DNA of 40,601 nucleotides from the NCBI GenBank assembly GCA_947311445.1, contig CAMZKV010000002.1, positions 1 through 40,601 of the forward strand, in the 5' to 3' direction. The notes below the pieces were generated by a model. The model was not told the DNA's origin. It did not search any database and saw only the letters and a list, made by a program, of their open reading frames with translations. Shown here piece after piece: positions 35,752 to 40,601 of this stretch. A program made the position numbers and the translations under genes. Positions within the stretch are counted from its first letter, which is position 1, and every line of letters begins with the position of its first letter. Source of the DNA: an uncultured Chlorobiota bacterium (GTDB lineage Bacteria; Bacteroidota; Bacteroidia; Bacteroidales; JAADGE01).

Positions 35752-36792
35752 TTAGTCAATCTTTATTTTTAATACAAAACTTCCTTTGTCTAAGCCTTCC
35801 GCACCTGCAACCCCTATAACAACTTTATACGCTCGTGTTGTTGCATTTAGATTTACAGTTCTTGTGTGGTCTTGTGTTTTTCCTCTTTTTTTATAATCCC
35901 ATTTATGGTCTGCTTCGCAAGTTATACAAGAGCTCAAGTTCGGAACCATAGCATTACTGTTAATCCCTACCATGTATGCATAAATGCTCATATTCGCATT
36001 TTTATCTTCCGGCACAACAGTTATTTCCATTTTAGAATAAGCTGGTATTTCGGTTACAAAGATGATATGATTTCCTGTAAATTTTTTATTTTGAGTTGCA
36101 GGAAAACAAGCATTTGAGCTATTTGAAGCCCAAGAAAGGTCATGAATTTTCACACCTTCTGCTAAATCTCCTTTATAGGCAAGTGTTTTTCCTTTTTCAC
36201 TTTTTGCAGAATACATTTTTAAAGGTTTTTGCGTGCTTGTGTTTTTTACACGAGACTTCAAATTTATTTCTAAGGTGTATTCTCCGTGGTCAAGACCGTC
36301 TGCACCAGTTACTCCTATAAAAATATTATATGGATTAGTTGTTGAATTAAACCTAATCGTTCTTGTGTGATCTTGTGTTTTTCCTCTTTTTTTGTAATCC
36401 CACTTATGATCGGCTTCACAAGAAACACATCTGTCTAAATTTGGAACAATTGGGTATCTATTTGTGCCTACTTGGTAGCCATAAATACTGAAATTTGCAT
36501 TCTTATCTTTTGGAATTACAGTAATGAAAACTTCAGAATACTCTGGTATTGAAAATCCATGTAAAACATGTTTTCCTGTAAATTTTTTATTTTGAGTTGC
36601 AGGAAAACACGCATTTGAACTTGTGGATGCCCACCTTAAATTTTCCATAAAAAAACCGTTGGATAAATTCCCCGAAAATGATGTTATTTGATTTGGTTTT
36701 GCATCAATTGAAATAACTCCCTGTGGGAATTGAGCAAAAATTGAACTAGCAGTTAGCATAAATACTATTGTTAAAAGATTGTGTTTTTTCAT
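35752..36792 (-). CDS. Secreted protein of two near-identical Cys-containing repeats; function unknown
   Basis: The product is 346 residues. A signal peptide (about 1-20, ASSIFA before QFPQG) is followed by two copies of a domain of about 140 residues (37-177 and 204-345), offset by 167 residues. Each has SSNACFPATQNKKFTG (58-73; 225-240), a CxxC pair (122/125; 289/292) opening an identical 21-residue block that starts CEADHKWDYKKRG and ends DHTRT, and a closing GVTGADGLDHG / GVAGAEGLDKG strand. Three Cys per repeat are conserved. The beta-rich pattern suits a small sandwich or pre-peptidase-C-like fold. No T9SS domain or lipobox is present. It lies 93 bp after a TonB receptor gene on the same strand. 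I do not recognise the family. Confidence 0.8.
   Translation of the reverse strand: MKKHNLLTIVFMLTASSIFAQFPQGVISIDAKPNQITSFSGNLSNGFFMENLRWASTSSNACFPATQNKKFTGKHVLHGFSIPEYSEVFITVIPKDKNANFSIYGYQVGTNRYPIVPNLDRCVSCEADHKWDYKKRGKTQDHTRTIRFNSTTNPYNIFIGVTGADGLDHGEYTLEINLKSRVKNTSTQKPLKMYSAKSEKGKTLAYKGDLAEGVKIHDLSWASNSSNACFPATQNKKFTGNHIIFVTEIPAYSKMEITVVPEDKNANMSIYAYMVGINSNAMVPNLSSCITCEADHKWDYKKRGKTQDHTRTVNLNATTRAYKVVIGVAGAEGLDKGSFVLKIKID
35860..36650 (-). repeat. Tandem duplication at DNA level, 501-bp period
   Basis: Blocks inside the repeat-protein gene recur with a 501-bp offset and few changes: the segment around 35862-35925 matches 36363-36426 with a handful of mostly third-position differences, and around 36074-36110 matches 36575-36611 almost exactly. 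The two copies therefore share DNA, not only protein, similarity, pointing to recent duplication or gene conversion. Confidence 0.6.
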
Positions 36793-36885
36793 TGTTTATA
36801 TTTTAATAATTTTTGACAAAATATAAACACTGTACAATATTTCATAAACAATTTGATAGAATAACTAAAAAAGGCGATAAAATAA

Positions 36886-39335
36886 TTATATTCCACCTTC
36901 ATTGCCCTCATCCATACCTTCTCTTTCTCGTCGTTTTTGCTTGTAGTTATTTATTTTATAAGATAGACTCAAGGTAAAAACCGGTGCTTCTCTATACATA
37001 TTTTCAGAAGAAGAGAATCCGTCTCCTATTACCTTGAAGTTGTAATTTCCTGTTTTGAAAATGTCTCGAACTTTAAAAGTAACAGATAATTTTCGTTTGA
37101 AAAAACTATGTTTGTATGCAGCCCCGAAGTAATAGAAGCCATCTCTATTTCCTTGTGCAGTTACAGTTGGGGCATTATATACTCCATCCACCTGCAATCG
37201 GTTGTTTTTAGAGAAAATAAAAGTGGATTTAATTCTAAAATCATAATTTATACTTTTAGAGCTTGTTGTAACTCCTGCTGTTTCTCCTTCAAGATTAAAT
37301 CTGTAAATGTTTGAATTTGCATATATCAACCACCATTTTAAAACTTCAATATTTCCAGATATTTCTGAACCAAATGCATATTTTTTATCAAGATTATCAA
37401 AAGTTTTTAATATTCTTCCATCACCAGTTAATTTTTGAATCCTGTTTATTGAATTATTTGTTTGTCTAAAATATGCTGTAATATTCAAAAAATATTTTTT
37501 AATTTGCTGATTATAAGAGATTTCATATGAGTCAACATACTCGGGTATTAAAGAAGGATTTCCTATTCTTACAGAATAAGAATCTGAATAGCTTGGAAAA
37601 GGGTTTAGATACCAATGGCGAGGTCTATTAACTCGTTTACTATATGAAGTTTGAATTTGCTGAGTTTCTGAGAGTTTTTTCGTTAAATGTATGCTTGGAA
37701 AAATATCAAATATTTGTAATGGATAATATTCTTTTGTTATAACTTTTTCAATTAGTCTGTCAGTGTATTCGCCCCTAAGCCCAAGCATGAATTGAAGTCC
37801 TATTATATCTCCGGATAAAGTTGAATATATTGAATGTATATTTCTAATAAGCGTAAAGTTATTGCTGTATGTTTCATCTATTATCCAATTTCCTGCAATA
37901 TAATTCTCGTATTTATAATCGCCGGGAGTGTTTCTCATTCTTGATTGTAAACCTGCTTCAAATTTTATTTTATTAGTAATCGGGAAGGTATAGTCCAATT
38001 TTAATCTGATTATTTTTTTTGCTCTGTTTTGAAATGTTCTAGATTGGATAGAGCTTATAATATCAATATAGTTTTCTGTTGTATTATTTTCCTTAATATT
38101 ATTTATTATTCCTCCATTTCTATCTGAATATTGTGCTGATGTAAAAATTTCGTGTCCTTTTTTATTAAATTTATGAGTGTAATCAAAACTTACAGAATAG
38201 AACCTACCATCAACGTCATATTTTCCTGTATTATGAAAATACAAGTCAGAAGTATAAGGATTTGAGTATTCGTTTATATTAAAATCTGTTCCCATTCCAA
38301 AGCCAAAAAATCCATATTTTGCAGAAACTGAAATAGTGTTTTTTTCATTAATGTAAAAATCCATTCCTGCTTTAATAGAATAATATTTCCTCTGATGACT
38401 TCTTATGGATTCGGAGTTTAAAAAGTTTATAGTATCGTTTAAAACAGTTTTTCTTAATGATTTTCCTGAAAAAGTATAAGTTCTGTCGCCATAATTTGCT
38501 CCTATAAAATAATTAAATTTTTTATTTCTATAATTTAATAAAAAATCCGTTGAATATTTATTGCCTGTTCCAATTGAAACATTAACAATACCAGTTAATC
38601 CGGTTTTTTTACCTTTTTTCATTATTACATTAATAATTCCTGTAGTACCATCAGGATCAAATTTCACAGAAGGATTTGTAATTATTTCAATATTTTCAAC
38701 AGACGATGCAGGGATTTGTTGCAAAATATCGTTTGCATCTAAAACACTTGGTTTTCCATCTATTAAAACCATAAAATTTGAACTCCCCCTCATTGTTACA
38801 TTTCCATCAATATCAACCTGTACAGAGGGAGTATTTTCTAATACATCAACAAGAGTTCCGCCTGTCGAATTTATACTTTTACTTATGTTTATAACTTTTC
38901 TGTCAATTTTATATTCAATAAAATTTTGTTCTGCTGTTACTTCAACGCCTTCAATGTTTTCTAATGATTGTTTCAAAAAAACCTCACCTACATTAATATT
39001 TTTAGATTTTGGGTTTATAACAATATTATCAATAGTTTTTTTATAATAGCCAATAAAATCTACTTCTAAAAAATATCGGCCATATCTAAGATTAGTTAAT
39101 TCAAAAAAAGATTTTTCATTAGAAATAACTCCGGATACAAGGGAAGAATCTTTTTTACTATACAATACAGCATTTGCAAATATTACAGGTTTTTTGGTAT
39201 TGATATCTGTAACCGTTCCTTTTATTGTGCCATTAAAAGGCATTCCTTCTTTTGAATTTCCTGAGTGTGTATGTCTTTCTTGCGACAATAAAAAACTTGT
39301 TTGTAATATTAAAATAAAAAAAAAATATGCTTCAT
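36886..39335 (-). CDS. TonB-dependent receptor (outer membrane), signal peptide out of frame by a homopolymer
   Basis: The frame from 39288 to 36886 gives 800 residues: CarboxypepD_reg-like domain about 18-110 (FNGTIKGTVTDINTKKPVIF, LEVDFIGYYKK), plug about 125-235 (VDVLENTPSVQVDIDGNVTM, VENIEIITNPSVKFDPDGTT), then a barrel like the FecA/CirA-like 'outer membrane beta-barrel family' proteins. That frame starts with TTG and has no signal peptide. An ATG at 39335 opens MKHIFF, and one extra base in the T10 run (plus 39316-39325) would continue it as ILILQTSFLLSQERHTHS, a good Sec signal that joins the receptor frame. As read, it stops after eight codons. This may be a sequencing error, a pseudogene, or phase variation. 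The substrate is unknown; the C-terminal tail is charged (KRREREGMDEGNEGGI). Confidence 0.82.
39316..39325. repeat. A10/T10 homopolymer in a signal-peptide reading frame
   Basis: Ten A on the plus strand (T10 in the gene). With ten the frame from ATG 39335 ends at TAA; with eleven (or eight) it reads into the TonB receptor. Confidence 0.7.
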
Positions 39336-39704
39336 ATGTGTATTTTTATTGAATTTAAAGGTTTCATAAATTTTTTTGTGAAAGCAAAAACCGTGTGTAT
39401 GAACCTTATTTAATATATTTTGCTTTTTTTAGGCTATGTACCTAATACAACATCTTATTATAGTAGGTTTTAATTTGACTTCTGAAAACAAAAAAGGTTT
39501 ATTCTTAGAATTAATATTTTCCAAAATTTAACCCACCTTTTGCGTTAAAACTTACTAGCTTAACAGTATCGATGCTATACTAAAAGCAGTAAAACTTTAA
39601 ATTTTATAGTAGTTTGAACATTCATAACGAAAGGCTAATACATAAAATTGCGAATAAAAAATGTTTCAAAGATGTAGAAAATAATTTATTAAAAGAAACT
39701 GTTT
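39336..39704. other. Intergenic region without recognisable gene
   Basis: An AT-rich divergent region between the TonB receptor and the S1 protein gene. Only very short ORFs were seen (for instance 31 codons from about 39436, plus strand), none with supporting signals. The in-frame stretch 39614-39724 before the S1 gene is open from a TTG but contains the likely promoter. Confidence 0.4.
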
Positions 39705-39712
39705 TATATTTG
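39705..39712 (+). promoter_or_regulatory. Putative -7 box TATATTTG of the S1 protein gene
   Basis: An exact TAnnTTTG match 12 bp before the ATG at 39725. Together with family length it argues against the TTG start at 39614. Confidence 0.4.
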
Positions 39713-39724
39713 CAAAAAAAAGGA

Positions 39725-40555
39725 ATGATTGAAATAGGAAATTTTAATACACTAAAAGTTGTAAAAGAAGTTGATTTTGGAGTTTATCTTGACGGAGGAG
39801 AAGAGGGCGAAATTTTAATGCCAAAAAAATATGTTCCGGAAGGCTTAAAACCAGATGATGAAATTGAAGTTTTTATTTATTCTGACACAGAAGATATGCT
39901 TGTTGCCACAACAGAAACTCCTTTAGCAAAAGTAAATGAGTTTGCATACTTAGAAGTAAATGCCGTAAATAAATATGGAGCTTTTTTGGAATGGGGGATT
40001 ATAAAGGAACTTCTTGTACCGTTTAGAGAACAAAAAACAGATATGGAAAGAGGATATTCTTATATAGTTTATATTTATCTTGATGAACAAACGAAAAGGC
40101 TAGTTGCTTCTGCAAAAATTAATAAGTTTTTAAGTGTTGACCCTCTCTACGGAGCAAACGAAGAGGTGGATATTCTTATTCAACAAAAAACAGACATAGG
40201 TTATAAAGCAATAATTGATAATAAATACGGCGGATTATTGTATAAAAATGAAGTTTTTAAAGAAATAAATAAAGGCGATAGGTTAAAAGCATACATTAAA
40301 AAAGTTAGAGAAGACGGAAAAATAGATCTTACACTTCAAAAAACCGGCTACGGTAAAATTGATTCAGTTTCTCAAAACATTATGGATTTAATTAAAGAAA
40401 ACAACGGATTTATTGCTGTTAATGATAAGAGTTCACCTGACATGATAAAAGCTTTGTTTGGAATAAGCAAAAAATCTTTTAAAAAAGCTATTGGAGCTTT
40501 GTATAAAAGCAGACTTATTAAGTTTGAAAAAGATGGAATAAGTATTGTTTCATAA
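39725..40555 (+). CDS. CvfB-family S1 RNA-binding protein
   Basis: The product is 276 residues from ATG 39725 (MIEIGNFNTLKVVKEVDFGV), the usual start and length of CvfB/YitL proteins; the frame is open back to a TTG at 39614, which is rejected. Three S1-type modules are seen: about 1-65 (GVYLDGGEEGEILMPKKYVP), about 70-135 (VNKYGAFLEWGIIKELLVPF) and about 145-215 (DNKYGGLLYKNEVFKEINKG, then DRLKAYIKKVREDGKIDLTL). A C-terminal winged helix spans about 220-276 (IKALFGISKKSFKKAIGALY). CvfB binds RNA and affects expression of virulence or surface genes in Gram-positive bacteria; its role in Bacteroidota is unknown. A terminator hairpin overlaps its 3' end. Confidence 0.85.
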   Translation: MIEIGNFNTLKVVKEVDFGVYLDGGEEGEILMPKKYVPEGLKPDDEIEVFIYSDTEDMLVATTETPLAKVNEFAYLEVNAVNKYGAFLEWGIIKELLVPFREQKTDMERGYSYIVYIYLDEQTKRLVASAKINKFLSVDPLYGANEEVDILIQQKTDIGYKAIIDNKYGGLLYKNEVFKEINKGDRLKAYIKKVREDGKIDLTLQKTGYGKIDSVSQNIMDLIKENNGFIAVNDKSSPDMIKALFGISKKSFKKAIGALYKSRLIKFEKDGISIVS

Positions 40556-40565
40556 GTCTGCTTTT
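40505..40565 (+). terminator. Terminator hairpin whose 5' arm lies in coding sequence
   Basis: AAAAGCAGACTTAT (40505-40518) and ATAAGTCTGCTTTT (40552-40565) are perfectly complementary over 14 bp. The 3' arm contains the TAA stop (40553-40555) and is followed by T-rich sequence (ATTCTTTCGGTTTTTT). The 33-base loop holds the last codons of the S1 protein gene. Confidence 0.5.
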
Positions 40566-40601
40566 ATTCTTTCGGTTTTTTATCTTTTTTAAACGACCAT
40601 A

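Noticed and set aside
39436-39531. 31-codon plus-strand ORF in the divergent region
   Set aside because: No supporting promoter or protein-like features; expected by chance in AT-rich DNA.
39614-39724. TTG start adding 37 residues to the S1 protein
   Set aside because: The family normally starts at MIEIG, and a TAnnTTTG box lies inside this stretch.

Overview
The window is very AT-rich DNA that points to a member of the Bacteroidota. The evidence is: TonB-dependent receptors with carboxypeptidase-regulatory-like N-terminal domains; a type IX secretion (T9SS) type B sorting domain on a large surface protein, followed by a PorP/SprF-type outer-membrane protein; many putative -7 boxes of the Bacteroidota form TAnnTTTG; and almost no Shine-Dalgarno sequences. 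Gene content (PntAB transhydrogenase, HypF, GcvH) suggests a free-living, possibly anaerobic or microaerobic member near Bacteroidales/Marinilabiliales, but the exact lineage cannot be fixed from here.

Layout. 1-2050 is a worn region: the N-terminal part of an aldehyde dehydrogenase, a small lipoprotein remnant split by a 232-bp MITE with target-site duplication, a REP-like inverted pair, a small STAS-like gene, and a broken outer-membrane protein gene. 2064-3608 is an FAD-dependent dehydrogenase. 3626-9813 is a three-gene minus-strand operon: a soluble PAS histidine kinase followed by two related membrane sensors (Cache-TM-GAF-coiled coil-PAS) with no kinase domain. 9941-11206 is a CNNM/CorC-type membrane protein. 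11254-17101 holds cell-envelope genes: a beta-barrel, a lipoprotein, a secreted 5'-nucleotidase and a TonB-dependent receptor. 17424-22034 is a T9SS surface module: a type B cargo adhesin and a PorP/SprF-OmpA fusion.

22331-25267 is pntA-pntB, diverging from metK (25638-26918). The metK leader has the form of a SAM-II riboswitch with a possible alternative pairing strand. Then come gmd, a phosphopantetheinyl transferase, bifunctional nnr, a secreted DUF1990-like protein, two acyltransferases, gcvH, hypF, a secreted protein made of two near-identical Cys-containing repeats, and a second TonB-dependent receptor whose signal peptide is thrown out of frame by a ten-base homopolymer. A CvfB-type S1 RNA-binding protein ends the window.

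Most of this is ordinary chromosome. The observations most worth checking are the MITE insertion (removing it with one target duplication restores a reading frame exactly), the homopolymer in the TonB receptor signal peptide (possible phase variation), the metK SAM-II leader, the kinase-less sensor pair with its kinase, and the duplicated secreted protein. No tRNA, rRNA, CRISPR array, prophage or transposase gene was seen.
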